Shown here: positions 8,838 through 20,532 of the stretch, one piece after another
How positions within the stretch are numbered: the stretch's first letter is position 1
How the letters are laid out: every line of letters starts with the position of its first letter
Origin: Streptomyces viridochromogenes
Lineage (GTDB): Bacteria; Actinomycetota; Actinomycetes; Streptomycetales; Streptomycetaceae
DNA length: 64,000 bases
Direction: 5' to 3'
Assembly (NCBI RefSeq): GCF_001270495.1
Contig: NZ_LGUR01000117.1
Location: forward strand, 422,384-486,383
The notes under the pieces: generated by a model
The model's input: the letters and a program-made list of their open reading frames with translations, nothing else
What the model was told of the DNA's origin: nothing
Database searches by the model: none
Position numbers and translations under genes: made by a program

Positions 8838-9683
8838 TCAGTTTCCCGCCGACAGCAGTCCCGCGACCCGGCGAGCCGTAGCCGCGTCCCGGGCCGTCGT
8901 GAACGGCAGGGCGTTGCCGCCCGTGATCCGGAACGGTTCGCCCGCGTGGGTCAGGTGGGCGCCACCCGCCTCCTCGACCAGGAGAATGCCCGCGGCGTGA
9001 TCCCATGCGGCCTCCCAGCTGAACGCGGTCGCGTCCAACTCGCCCCGGGCGATGGCGAGATACTCCAGCCCCGCCGAGCCGCACGCGCGCGGCCTGACCC
9101 CGTCGGTCCACAGGCCCAGCAGCGCGCGCTTCTGTTCGTCGGTCGTGTAGTCGGGGTGGGACGTGGCGATGTCCAGGTCCCGGCCGGGCTCCGGCGCGCC
9201 GGAGTGCAGCCGCTCGCCGTCGAGGTAGGCGCCCTTGCCCCGTATCGCCGTGGCCAGTTGGTCGCGGGCGGGGGCGTAGGTCCAGGAGGCGAGCAGGACG
9301 CCGTGCTGTGCGAGCGCGACCAGCGTGCAGAAGCCGGGGTCTCCGTGCACGAACTGGCGGGTGCCGTCGACGGGGTCGACGATCCAGACCGGGGCGTCGC
9401 CCTGTAGCGCGTCGTACGACGCCGGGTTGGCGTGCACCGCCTCCTCGCCGACCACGACCGAGCCCGGGAGAAGCGCGCCGAGCACCCCGGTGAGGTACTG
9501 CTCGGCGAGCCGGTCGGCGTCGGTCACCAGGTCGTGCGGTCCGGCCTTCTGGTCGATCTCATGGGCGGCGAGCTGCCGGAAGCGGGGCATGATCTCGCCC
9601 GCGGCAGCCTTGCGGACCGCTTCCTCCACGTCCGCTTCGTGCTGTGCGAGAAACTCGTCGATGGTTTCGTTGTATCCGATCAC
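8838..9683 (-). CDS. inositol monophosphatase family protein
   Basis: A 281-residue phosphatase of the IMPase/histidinol-phosphatase family. The Mg sites are all visible: GEEAVH (Glu), WIVDPVDGTRQFVHG (the DPxDGT signature) and the second signature WDHAAGILLVEEAGG. Candidate substrates in this family are myo-inositol 1-phosphate, histidinol phosphate or fructose bisphosphate. It is transcribed leftward, separated by about 150 bases from the flavoprotein gene and by about 150 from the gamma-glutamyltransferase upstream, so it may be a single-gene unit. The family is certain; the precise substrate is not. Confidence 0.9.
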   Translation of the reverse strand: MIGYNETIDEFLAQHEADVEEAVRKAAAGEIMPRFRQLAAHEIDQKAGPHDLVTDADRLAEQYLTGVLGALLPGSVVVGEEAVHANPASYDALQGDAPVWIVDPVDGTRQFVHGDPGFCTLVALAQHGVLLASWTYAPARDQLATAIRGKGAYLDGERLHSGAPEPGRDLDIATSHPDYTTDEQKRALLGLWTDGVRPRACGSAGLEYLAIARGELDATAFSWEAAWDHAAGILLVEEAGGAHLTHAGEPFRITGGNALPFTTARDAATARRVAGLLSAGN

Positions 9684-9833
9684 CCCTCCATGAGAGCACG
9701 CCCCGCTGACAGTCCCCGCCTGCCCGGTGGACGCCGGATGGCATCGGCATGAACATGGGGGGTGCGTATCCGCAGGTCAGGGGTGTGCGTATCGGCAGGT
9801 CAGGGGCGTGCCCATGACGCCCGGCGGCCGTTC

Positions 9834-11660
9834 TCAGCGCCCGACGGCGTAGCCCTGCATCCCCCGTGGATTCGCCGCCGCCGACAGCACCCCGGTCTCC
9901 GGGTCCCGCGCGACCGCGCACAGCCGGCCCTCCGACCAGGCGTCACCGACGGTCACCGCATGGCCACGCCGCCGTAGCTCCGCCACCACCTCGGGGGCCG
10001 TACGGGACTCCACGGTGACGCTTCCCGGTCGCATCCCGCGTGGGTAGAAGGAACCGGGGAAGCTGTCGTTGTGCCAGTTCGGGGCGTCGATCGCGCCCTG
10101 GAGGTCGAGGCCGCCGCGGACCTGGCCGCGCAGGGCGACCGCGAGGAAGAAGTGCAGCTGCCACTGGTCCTGCTGGTCCCCGCCGGGCGTACCGAAGGCC
10201 ATGACGGGCACACCGTCGCGCAGGGCGACGGACGGCGTGAGCGTCGTACGGGGCCGCCGTCCCGGTGTCAGCGAGTTCGGCAGGCCCTCCTCCAGCCAGG
10301 TCATCTGGAGCCGGGTGCCGAGCGGGAAGCCCAGTTCGGGCACGACGGGGTTGGACTGGAGCCAGCCGCCGCTGGGGGTGGCCGCGATCATGTTGCCCCA
10401 GCGGTCGACGATGTCGAGGTGGCAGGTGTCGCCACGGGTGCCGCCGTCGGCGGAGACGTCGGGCTCGCCCGGCACCGGCGACGTCGGGCTCTTGGCGACC
10501 GTGGGTTCACCTGCGCCCAGCGCGTCGAAGCCGGGCCCCTCGGTGGCCGCCACGCGCGCGTGGGCGCACAGTCGCGGGGCGCGGCCGCCCGGGCTGCCGG
10601 GCCGCAGCTCGTGGGAGGCCCTCTCGCCGACCAGCTCCCGCCGTGCGGCGTTGTAGCGGTCCGACAGCAGCTCGTCGAGCGGTACCTCGGTCGCGTCGCC
10701 GTACCAGGCCTCCCGGTCGGCCATGGCCAGCTTGCAGCCCTCGATCAGCAGATGGACGTAGTCGGCGGACCCGTACCGGGGCAGCTCGTGCGGCAGCAGC
10801 GCGAGCTGCTGGAGGAGGATCGGGCCCTGACTCCAGGGGCCGGCCTTGCACAGGGTCCAGCCGTTCCAGTCGTACGTCGCCGGCGCCTCGTAGGTCGCGG
10901 ACCAGCCGGCGAGGTCGGCGGCCGTGAGCGTGCCGGAGTGTCGCTCGCCGCTGGTGTCCAGGGTGGGCCGCCGGGCCTGCCGCACGAGGGCCTCGGCGAT
11001 GAAGCCGGTCCGCCACACCTCCCGCGCGGCCTCGATCTGCGCGACCCGGTCCCCGGCACCGGCGACCTCGTCCAGCAACCGCTTCCAGGTGGCGGCGAGG
11101 GCGGGATTGCGGAACAGCTCCCCGGGCCGGGGCGGCTTCCCGCCCGGCAGATACACCTCGGCCGACGAGGTCCACTCCGTCTCGAACAGCTCCCGCACGG
11201 TCTCGACGGTCTCGCCGACCCGCTCCACGGGCGCGTGCCCGTCTTCGGCGTAGCCGATGGCGTACTGGAGCACATCGGCGAGGGACCTGGTGCCATGGTC
11301 CCGCAGGAGAAGCATCCAGGCGTCGAACGCGCCGGGCACGGCGGCGGCGAGCGGTCCCGTCCCGGGCACGAGTTCCAGCCCGAGCCCCCGGTAGTGCGCG
11401 ACGGTCGCCCCGGCCGGCGCCACGCCCTGCCCGCACAGCACCCGCACCTCGCCGCCCGCCGGGGCGAGCAGGATCGGTACCTCACCGGCCGGCCCGTTGA
11501 GATGCGGCTCGACGACATGCAGCACGAACGCGCCCGCCACGGCGGCGTCGTACGCGTTACCCCCGCCCTCCAGCACGGCCATCGCGGACTGCGAGGCGAG
11601 CCAGTGGGTGGAGGACACCATGCCGAAGGTGCCTTGGAGTGTGGGGCGGGTGGTGAACAT
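9834..11660 (-). CDS. gamma-glutamyltransferase family protein, no signal peptide
   Basis: An N-terminal-nucleophile hydrolase of 608 residues. The small-subunit start has GDTCHLDIVDRWGNMIAAT, where the Thr before CHLD is the expected autocleavage nucleophile, and GGWLQSNPVVPELGFPLG and FGTPGGDQQDQWQLHF are typical later motifs. The ATG encoding MFTTRP is preferred because GAGAGG lies about six bases upstream; an ATG ten codons earlier has no ribosome site. Unlike the second family member in this window it lacks a signal peptide, so it is probably cytoplasmic. Large-subunit motifs VVSSTHWLASQSAMAVLEGG and GGNAYDAAVA are present. It may act on glutathione-like, cephalosporin-like or other amides. 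Confidence 0.9.
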   Translation of the reverse strand: MFTTRPTLQGTFGMVSSTHWLASQSAMAVLEGGGNAYDAAVAGAFVLHVVEPHLNGPAGEVPILLAPAGGEVRVLCGQGVAPAGATVAHYRGLGLELVPGTGPLAAAVPGAFDAWMLLLRDHGTRSLADVLQYAIGYAEDGHAPVERVGETVETVRELFETEWTSSAEVYLPGGKPPRPGELFRNPALAATWKRLLDEVAGAGDRVAQIEAAREVWRTGFIAEALVRQARRPTLDTSGERHSGTLTAADLAGWSATYEAPATYDWNGWTLCKAGPWSQGPILLQQLALLPHELPRYGSADYVHLLIEGCKLAMADREAWYGDATEVPLDELLSDRYNAARRELVGERASHELRPGSPGGRAPRLCAHARVAATEGPGFDALGAGEPTVAKSPTSPVPGEPDVSADGGTRGDTCHLDIVDRWGNMIAATPSGGWLQSNPVVPELGFPLGTRLQMTWLEEGLPNSLTPGRRPRTTLTPSVALRDGVPVMAFGTPGGDQQDQWQLHFFLAVALRGQVRGGLDLQGAIDAPNWHNDSFPGSFYPRGMRPGSVTVESRTAPEVVAELRRRGHAVTVGDAWSEGRLCAVARDPETGVLSAAANPRGMQGYAVGR

Positions 11661-11975
11661 AGGACCTCTCACCTCGCTGTTTACACACATTGGCCCGGCT
11701 GACGGGCAATCAGGACCGGCCTTCCCGCTCCCCCAGCAGGCTATCGATCACCGACGCGAGCACGACAGGGGAGCGAAGTCATGGATCCGAGTCGGGAGTT
11801 GGGCGGTGGCGGCACACGCGACTTAAGAAGCCGTATCCACGCGGTGCCACCAAGGGCTCGGCGTGGATGGCTCCATGTGCACCGCCTATTCGGGTGCTTG
11901 TGTGAAATCGACGCTTCTCGCGTGTGGGCCGGCGGCATACCTCTGGCGAGCACACACCGATCGAAGGAGATACTT

Positions 11976-12248
11976 ATGCGTGCACCTGCCATGCTTGCCG
12001 CCGTCGCTCTCGCCGGGAGTGTTCTGCTCGGAGGGCCGGGCCAGGCCTTTGCCGACGAGAACGACGATGCGAGCAACAGCGGAATGGAATTCGGGAACAG
12101 CGCTCCGGCTGATTCCGATTTCGGCCAGGGTACGTCCGAGGCCGGACAGGGCGCGTCCGGCTTCGACCAGGGTGCGTCCGGCTTCGACCAGGGTGCGTCG
12201 GGCTTCGGCCAGGGCGGGTCTGGTTTCGGCGAGGGCCTGGATCTCTGA
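11976..12248 (+). CDS. small secreted glycine-rich heptad-repeat protein
   Basis: A 90-residue protein with a clear Sec signal peptide (MRAPAMLAAVALAGSVLLGG then AFA|DEN). The ATG is preceded by GAAGGAGA, a strong ribosome site, which fixes the start and excludes an upstream in-frame extension. The mature part is acidic and ends in four tandem seven-residue units of the type GASGFDQ, encoded by 21-bp near-identical repeats at 12153-12236. There are no cysteines. I recognise no family. The repeats suggest an extracellular adhesive or structural peptide, but that is conjecture. A strong terminator follows, so it is a monocistronic gene. Confidence 0.72.
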   Translation: MRAPAMLAAVALAGSVLLGGPGQAFADENDDASNSGMEFGNSAPADSDFGQGTSEAGQGASGFDQGASGFDQGASGFGQGGSGFGEGLDL

Positions 12249-12272
12249 CGGCCACGCCGCCGCGCCTTCGTC

Positions 12273-12313
12273 CCCACGCCCCGCACCGGGATGCTCTCGG
12301 TGCGGGGCGTGGG
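12273..12313 (+). terminator. rho-independent type hairpin
   Basis: CCCACGCCCCGCACC at 12273-12287 pairs perfectly with GGTGCGGGGCGTGGG at 12299-12313 around an 11-base loop. It lies 25 bases past the stop of the small secreted protein and before mutA; no T-run follows, as usual in Streptomyces. Confidence 0.8.
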
Positions 12314-12432
12314 ATCGGGGCCTGCCGGAGGGCCCTGACGGAGGGCGGAGATCCAGGTCACAATCTGCGAGAGGGAAAGGTCACAGCCCTGCCCTCTGCT
12401 GCTCCTTTGTCGTTCTGACCTAGCATCCGAGC

Positions 12433-14234
12433 ATGACGGTCCTGCCTGACGACGGGCTCTCGCTGGCCGCCGAGTTCCCTGACGCAACCCATGAGCAGTG
12501 GCAACACCTGGTGGAAGGTGTGCTGCGCAAGTCGGGCAAGGACGTCTCGGGCCCGGCAGCGGTAGAAGCCCTGTCCACTGCTCTGGAGGACGGGCTGCGC
12601 ACCCGTCCCCTGTACACCGCGCGCGACGCCGCGCCCGATCCCGGCCTGCCCGGGTTCGCCCCGTTCGTCCGTGGCGCTCGCGCCGAGGGCAACACGGTCG
12701 GCGGCTGGGATCTGCGCCAGCGGCACACCACGGTCACGGACGGCGTGGCGCTCGCGGACCTGGAGAACGGCGTCACCTCGCTCTGGCTGGTCCTCGGCGA
12801 GGGCGGCATCCCGGTGGCGTCGCTCGGCCGGGTCCTGGACGGCGTCTATCTCGACCTGGCCCCCGTCGCCCTCGACGCGGGAGCCGACGTGGAGCCCGCC
12901 GCACGGGAGTTGCTGCGGCTGTACGAGGAGCGGGGCGTCGCCAAGGAGGCTGCGCGCGGCAACCTCGGCGGGGACCCGCTCGGCCATGAGGCCCGTACCG
13001 GAGAGTCCTCGGCGTTCGCGCCGGTCGCCTCGCTCGCGCGGCTGTGCGCCGAGGAGTACCCGGGGCTGCGGGCGCTGACCGTGGACGCGCTGCCGTATCA
13101 CGAGGCCGGCGGCTCGGCCGCCCAGGAGCTGGGCTGCTCGCTCGCGACCGGCGTCGCGTATCTGCGGGAGCTCACCGCGGCGGGGCTGACGGTCGAACAG
13201 GCGTGTGCGCAGCTGGAGTTCCGCTACGCGGCCACCGCCGACCAGTTCCTGACCATCGCCAAGCTGCGGGCGGCGCGTCGGCTGTGGGCGCGGGTGACCG
13301 AGGTGTGCGGGGCGCCGAGCGCGCAGGTGCAGCACGCCGTCACCTCGCCGGTGATGATGACGCGCCGCGACCCGTGGGTGAACATGCTGCGCACGACTGT
13401 CGCCACGCTGGCCGCCGGGGTCGGCGGCGCCGACGCGGTGACCGTGCTGCCCTTCGACCACGCGCTCGGCCTGCCGGACGCGTTCGCGCGACGCATCGCC
13501 CGCAACACCTCGACCATCCTCATCGAGGAGTCGCACCTCGCCCGGGTGATCGACCCGGCGGGCGGCTCCTGGTACGTGGAGCGGCTCACGGACGAACTCG
13601 CCCATGCGGGCTGGGAGTTCTTCCAGCGGATCGAGGGCGCCGGAGGCCAGGCCGCCGCGCTGCGCTCCGGGCAGCTGGGCCAGGACCTCGCCGCGACCTG
13701 GCAGGCGCGGGCCGGCAAGCTCGCCAAGCGCCGCGAACCCGTGACCGGCGTCAGCGAGTTCCCGCACCTCTCCGAGCCGCCCGTGGAGCGCGAGCCCGCC
13801 CCCGAACCCCGGTCCGGCGGCCTCCCCCGGGTCCGCCGCGACGAGGCGTACGAGGCCCTGCGCGCCCGCTCCGACGCCCACCTGGCCGCCACCGGCTCCC
13901 GGCCCCGGGTCTTCCTGGCCGCGCTGGGCCCCGCCGCCGCGCACACCGCGCGCCTCACCTTCGCCTCGAACCTCTTCCAGGCGGGCGGCATCGAGCCCGT
14001 CACCGGGGGCACGTTCGAGGAGAGCGGTGCCACCGAGGTGTGCCTGTGCTCCAGTGACGCCCTGTACGAGGAGCAGGCCGAGTCCGTGGCCGCCGGGTTC
14101 AGGTCGGCGGGCGCCACGCATGTGTTCCTCGCGGGCCGGCCCGGGCAGTACACCGAGGTCGACTCGTACGTCTTCGCGGGCTGTGACGCCGTCGCCGTGC
14201 TGTCCGCCACCCTCGACCGCATGGGAGTGTCCTG

Positions 14235-14235
<1 letters not shown>
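12433..14235 (+). CDS. mutA: methylmalonyl-CoA mutase small subunit
   Basis: The 600-residue beta (small) chain of adenosylcobalamin-dependent methylmalonyl-CoA mutase, which interconverts succinyl-CoA and (R)-methylmalonyl-CoA and feeds extender units and propionate catabolism. The TIM-barrel region has [40 protein letters not shown] and [19 protein letters not shown]. The C-terminal domain resembles a B12-binding fold but lacks the DxHxxG cobalamin motif, as is normal for the non-catalytic subunit. Its stop overlaps the mutB start (TGATG). The upstream region carries AGGTCACA twice (around 12354 and 12378), a possible operator. An ATG with only a weak ribosome site is used. Confidence 0.96.
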
Positions 14236-16409
<2,174 letters not shown>

Positions 16410-16414
16410 AGCCC

Positions 16415-17458
16415 ATGGCGATCGAACTCGATGCGTATGTGAAGGGTGTACTCGACGGGAAGCGGGCGGTCGTCGCCCGCGCCATCACCCTCGTCGAGTC
16501 CACCCGTCCCCAGCACCGGGCGCTGGCCCAGCGGTTGCTGACCGAGCTGCTGCCGTACAGCGGGAAGGCACGCCGGATCGGCGTCAGCGGGGTGCCGGGG
16601 GTCGGCAAGTCGACGTTCATCGACGCGTTCGGCACGATGCTCACCGGCCTCGGTCACCGGGTCGCGGTGCTGGCCGTGGACCCGTCGTCCAGCCGTACGG
16701 GCGGGTCGATCCTGGGTGACAAGACGCGGATGGAGCGCCTGGCTGTCGACCCGGCGGCCTTCATCCGCCCCTCCCCCACCGCGGGCACGCTGGGCGGCGT
16801 CGCGAAGGCCACCCGTGAGTCGATCGTGGTGATGGAGGCCGCGGGCTACGACGTGGTGCTGGTGGAGACGGTCGGGGTCGGCCAGTCGGAGACCGCGGTC
16901 GCGAACATGGTCGACTCCTTCCTGCTGCTCACGCTGGCCCGCACCGGCGACCAGCTCCAGGGCATCAAGAAGGGTGTCCTGGAACTGGCCGACGTGATCA
17001 CCGTCAACAAGGCGGACGGCCCGCACGAGCGGGACGCCCGGGCCGCCGCCCGCGAACTGTCGGGCGCGCTCCGGCTGATGCACGGCCCGGACGCCGCCTG
17101 GACCCCGCCGGTCCTGCACTGCAGCGCCCGCGAGTCGACCGGCCTGGACACCGTCTGGGAGCGCCTCGAACAGCACCGGACCCTGCTGGACTCCACCGGC
17201 CGCCTCGCCGCCAAGCGCCGCGACCAGCAGGTCGACTGGACATGGAACATGGTCCGTGACGAACTCCTCGGCCGTCTGCACGCGGACGGGGCGGTACGGG
17301 CCCTCGCGCCGAAGCTCGAACAGCTGGTCAGGGACGGCGAGTTGACGGCCACGCTCGCCGCCGAGCGGATCCTCGCGGCGTTCGAAGGAGAGCGCGGCCC
17401 TCAGGATCAGCACACCGAGGTGTCGGGATTGCGCGGTGCGACCAGCCCCGACTCATAG
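16415..17458 (+). CDS. meaB: methylmalonyl-CoA mutase-associated GTPase
   Basis: A 347-residue G3E-type P-loop GTPase that protects and reloads methylmalonyl-CoA mutase with cobalamin. The P-loop is GVSGVPGVGKSTF, switch and base motifs are VETVGVGQSE and TVNKADG, and the MeaB-specific VLAVDPSSSRTGGSILGDKT is complete. The ATG five bases after the mutB stop is the only start matching the family N-terminus. The last 52 bases overlap the end of the convergent response-regulator gene. The C-terminal tail after about residue 325 is variable and probably unstructured. Confidence 0.95.
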   Translation: MAIELDAYVKGVLDGKRAVVARAITLVESTRPQHRALAQRLLTELLPYSGKARRIGVSGVPGVGKSTFIDAFGTMLTGLGHRVAVLAVDPSSSRTGGSILGDKTRMERLAVDPAAFIRPSPTAGTLGGVAKATRESIVVMEAAGYDVVLVETVGVGQSETAVANMVDSFLLLTLARTGDQLQGIKKGVLELADVITVNKADGPHERDARAAARELSGALRLMHGPDAAWTPPVLHCSARESTGLDTVWERLEQHRTLLDSTGRLAAKRRDQQVDWTWNMVRDELLGRLHADGAVRALAPKLEQLVRDGELTATLAAERILAAFEGERGPQDQHTEVSGLRGATSPDS

Positions 17459-18096
17459 GCGAACACCACGAGTTGGGCCCGGTCTCTCGCCCCCAGCTTC
17501 GTCATCGCCCTGCTGATGTGGGTCTTCGCCGTGAACGGGCTGATCACCATGTGCTCGGCGATCTCCTCGTTGGTCAGGCCGCGCGCCGCCAGCGCCGTCA
17601 CCTCGCGTTCGCGGCGGGTCAGACACTCCAGGCCGGGGGCCGTGGCCCGGTCCGGAGGGCGGGAGACGAACTCGCCGATCAGGGTGCGGGTCACCGACGG
17701 GGACAGCAGCGCCTCGCCGCCCGCCACCACCTCGATCGCCTGGAGCAGGTCGGCCGGCTCGGTGTCCTTCAACAGGAAGCCGCTCGCGCCGGCCCGCAGT
17801 GCCTCGAAGACGTACTCGTCGTGGCCGTAGTTGGTGAGGATCACGACCCGGACTCCCGACAGGGCGGGGTCGGCGGCGATGTGCCGGGTCGCCTCGATGC
17901 CCGTCATCACCGGCATCTGTACGTCGATCAGCGCGATGTCGGGCACCTGGGCCCGGATCAGCGCCAGACCCCGTTCGCCGTCGGCCGCCTCGCCGACCAC
18001 CTCGATGCCGTCCTCGGCCTCCAGCAGGGCCCTGAAGCCCGCCCGCATCAACGCCTGGTCGTCGACGAGCACCACCCTGATCACGCCGTCCGTCAT
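17407..18096 (-). CDS. NarL/LuxR-family response regulator
   Basis: A 229-residue two-domain transcription factor. The receiver domain (about 1-125) has the acidic pair at 12-13, phospho-acceptor Asp58 in IALIDVQMP, Thr88 and Lys110 in GFLLKDTEP. The output domain is a LuxR-type HTH beginning LTRREREVTALAARGLTNEE near residue 163 and continuing with VKTHI-like FTAKTHISRAMTKLG. It overlaps the upstream kinase by four bases, forming a cognate pair. The 3' end overlaps meaB by 52 bases on the opposite strand. Target genes are unknown. Confidence 0.95.
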   Translation of the reverse strand: MTDGVIRVVLVDDQALMRAGFRALLEAEDGIEVVGEAADGERGLALIRAQVPDIALIDVQMPVMTGIEATRHIAADPALSGVRVVILTNYGHDEYVFEALRAGASGFLLKDTEPADLLQAIEVVAGGEALLSPSVTRTLIGEFVSRPPDRATAPGLECLTRREREVTALAARGLTNEEIAEHMVISPFTAKTHISRAMTKLGARDRAQLVVFAYESGLVAPRNPDTSVC

Positions 18097-19196
18097 CCCG
18101 CCTCCCCCAGCGGCAGCCGTGCCCGCACCGCGAATCCGCCCTCCGCGCGCGGGGCGGCGTCCAGAGTGCCACCGAGCGCCGTGACACGTTCACGCATGCC
18201 GGTCAGCCCGATGCCGGGCGTCGGCGGTCGGGACGGATCGGCGGTGCCGTCGTCCTCGACGCATATCGCCAAGTCGCCGTGCTCATAAGCGAGTCGCACG
18301 CTCACCTTCGCCGGTCCCGCGTGCCGTGCCGCGTTGGTGAGTGCCTCCTGGACGATGCGGTACATCGCCCGGTCCACGGTTGCGGTCAGCGGCCGTTCCT
18401 CCCCCGTCACCGTCAGATCGACCGCGAGCCCCGCCGTCCGCGCCCGCTCCACCAGCAGCGCGGGAGTGCCGGTCGGCTCGTCGGTGCGCAGTACCTCCAG
18501 TGTGGCGCGCAGCTCGCGCATGGCCTCTCCGCTCGCCTCCTGGATGGCGAGCAGGGCGGGCGGCACCTCTTCGCCGCGCTTGCGGGCCAGGTGCACGGCC
18601 ACGCCCGCCTGGAGCTTGACGATCGAGATGCTGTGGGTGAGGGAATCGTGCAACTCCCTGGCTATACGCAGGCGTTCCTCGCCCGCCCGGCGCAGCGCCG
18701 CCTCCTCCCGGGTGCGTTCGGCCTCCAGGGCGCGCTGCTCCGTCTGGCGCAGATACGCCTGCCAGTTGCGGTCGGCGAGGCCCGTCACCACCGCGCACAG
18801 GAACCAGCCCGCGAGGAGCGACGCCTCGCGCGTGACATCCGAGGCCGCCGAGCCCGCGGCCACGTATCCGCCGAGGAAGACGGCGGCCGCGGCCGCTGCG
18901 GTACCCCGATGCCCTGTCCGCGACGCCGTGTGCACCGCCACCACGACGGGAACGACCAGCCCGGCGGCGGGCCCGGCGTGCACCACGTCGGCGAGCAGGC
19001 AGCCGGTGGTGACCGCGAGGACGGCCCGCGGGGCGATGCGGTGCGCGGCCAGGGCCAGCGAACCGGCCACGATCAGCGCCCAGTCGACGGGCCCCGCCCG
19101 GTCGTCCGCCACGGCGGCGAGCACGGTGATCACGCCGACCACGACCGCGAAGGTCGCGTCGGCGAGCCGCTCGCGTGTGATCCGGTACCCGCTCAT
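18093..19196 (-). CDS. two-component sensor histidine kinase (HisKA_3 type)
   Basis: A 367-residue membrane kinase. The first 145 or so residues contain about four to five hydrophobic segments with short loops and no large extracellular domain, so the signal is probably sensed in or near the membrane. A coiled linker leads to the H-box RIARELHDSLTHSISIV with phospho-acceptor His183. The HATPase end has an N-box (LTNAARHAG), and GIGLTGMRERVTALGGTL as the G-box region. The arrangement is that of the NarX/DesK-like family that pairs with NarL-type regulators, and the regulator follows with a four-base overlap. Confidence 0.94.
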   Translation of the reverse strand: MSGYRITRERLADATFAVVVGVITVLAAVADDRAGPVDWALIVAGSLALAAHRIAPRAVLAVTTGCLLADVVHAGPAAGLVVPVVVAVHTASRTGHRGTAAAAAAVFLGGYVAAGSAASDVTREASLLAGWFLCAVVTGLADRNWQAYLRQTEQRALEAERTREEAALRRAGEERLRIARELHDSLTHSISIVKLQAGVAVHLARKRGEEVPPALLAIQEASGEAMRELRATLEVLRTDEPTGTPALLVERARTAGLAVDLTVTGEERPLTATVDRAMYRIVQEALTNAARHAGPAKVSVRLAYEHGDLAICVEDDGTADPSRPPTPGIGLTGMRERVTALGGTLDAAPRAEGGFAVRARLPLGEAG

Positions 19197-19363
19197 GCCC
19201 GCACACTAGACCGCCGCACCGACAGCAACGTCAGCCCTGTGGACGGCTCTTCGACTACTCCCGGCGTAGTAGTGCCGGGCACCGGTCCGCCTCGCCGGAG
19301 CAGCACCGACTGTCTTCGGCTGTACGACGCCCCGGACCGCCCCGGCGGCGCACGCTGCTGTCC

Positions 19364-20371
19364 ATGCCCACACCCTTCCGTTACACCGAGCCCCTCCCGC
19401 CCAAGTCGGCCACCGGCACCGTCGTCGAGGTGTACGCGCAGATCGCCCTCGACTTCGGCATCGCCGAACCCGTCACCTTCGTGGTCCTGTCCTCCGCGCC
19501 CGAGCTCCTCGCTCCCACCTGGGCGTTGCTGCGCGAGTCCCTCATCGCGGGGCCCGGCACCCGCACCGGCAAGGAACTGGCGGCCCTCGGGGTGTCCCTC
19601 GCCAACAAGTGCCCGTTCTGCGTGGACGCGCACACCGTGCTCCTGCACGCCACCGGCGACCACGCGCTCGCCGAACGCCTGGCCCGCGGGGAGCGCCCGG
19701 AGAACGAGGAGCACGCGCGTGTGCTCGCCTGGGGGCAGGACACGCGCGTGCCGGGCGCCGCCCTGGAGCCGTATCCCTTCCCCCGCGAGCACGCCCCCGC
19801 CTATCTCGGCACCGCACTCACCTTCCACTTCATCAACCGGATGGCGTCGGCCCTGCTGACCGAGAACCTGCTGCCGGCGGGCGCCCAGCGCTTCCGGGCC
19901 GTACGCAGCCTCACGGGCCGCACCCTCGCCCGCACCGTGCGCCGCCCCGCCCGCCCCGGCACGTCCCTCCCGCTGCTCGACCCGGTCGACCCCGGCGAGG
20001 CCCCAGCGTGGGCGGAGGGCACTCCCGTCGGCATCGCGTACGCGGCGCTGCTCAGGGCGGCCATGAGGGGCGCGGGCCTGCTGGACGCCGACGACCACCA
20101 CCTCCTCGAACAAACCCTCCAGGACTGGGACGGAAAGCATCCACCGCTCGCCTGGGACGGGTTCCCGGACCGCCGGGAGCGTCCGGGGGCGCGGCTGGCC
20201 CTGCTGGCCGCCCTCGCGCCGTACCGCGTCACGGACGAGGACGTGACGGCATGGCGCCGGCCGGAGCACACCGACCACTGTCTGGTGCATCTCGTGGCGT
20301 ACGGCGCCTTCCTGGCGGTCGATCGCATTGAAAGCGCTATCTGCGCCCAAATCACCCAGGAGGCCATGTAA
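19364..20371 (+). CDS. AhpD-like/carboxymuconolactone-decarboxylase-fold protein
   Basis: A 335-residue protein whose middle has LANKCPFCVDAHTVLLHATG: a CxxC pair (about residues 83 and 86) followed by a His two residues after an Asp, the redox/general-base arrangement of alkylhydroperoxidase AhpD-like proteins. The C-terminal half is predicted helical with no recognisable motif. No signal peptide. It stands alone between a divergent kinase gene and a secreted-protein gene. A peroxidase or stress role is suggested by the CxxC-H motif only. Confidence 0.78.
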   Translation: MPTPFRYTEPLPPKSATGTVVEVYAQIALDFGIAEPVTFVVLSSAPELLAPTWALLRESLIAGPGTRTGKELAALGVSLANKCPFCVDAHTVLLHATGDHALAERLARGERPENEEHARVLAWGQDTRVPGAALEPYPFPREHAPAYLGTALTFHFINRMASALLTENLLPAGAQRFRAVRSLTGRTLARTVRRPARPGTSLPLLDPVDPGEAPAWAEGTPVGIAYAALLRAAMRGAGLLDADDHHLLEQTLQDWDGKHPPLAWDGFPDRRERPGARLALLAALAPYRVTDEDVTAWRRPEHTDHCLVHLVAYGAFLAVDRIESAICAQITQEAM

Positions 20372-20532
20372 CTCGCCCAGGACACCCCGTAATTGGAGCC
20401 CTGATACGGCCCTTCCGTAATGGCGTCAGCACGGAGCGAGTTGGCACTTCCGTCCCACAGGGAGTCATGTGACACTGGCGTCCCGTCCGCAGTGCGGACT
20501 CCTTCCGCACCATCCCCCACGAGAAGTGCGCC

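Noticed and set aside
11781..11975. N-terminal extension of the small secreted repeat protein
   Set aside because: The extension would bury the signal peptide; the internal ATG has a strong ribosome site directly upstream.
12153..12236. Tandem repeats as a possible CRISPR or VNTR locus
   Set aside because: Units are contiguous without spacers and keep the reading frame of a secreted protein.
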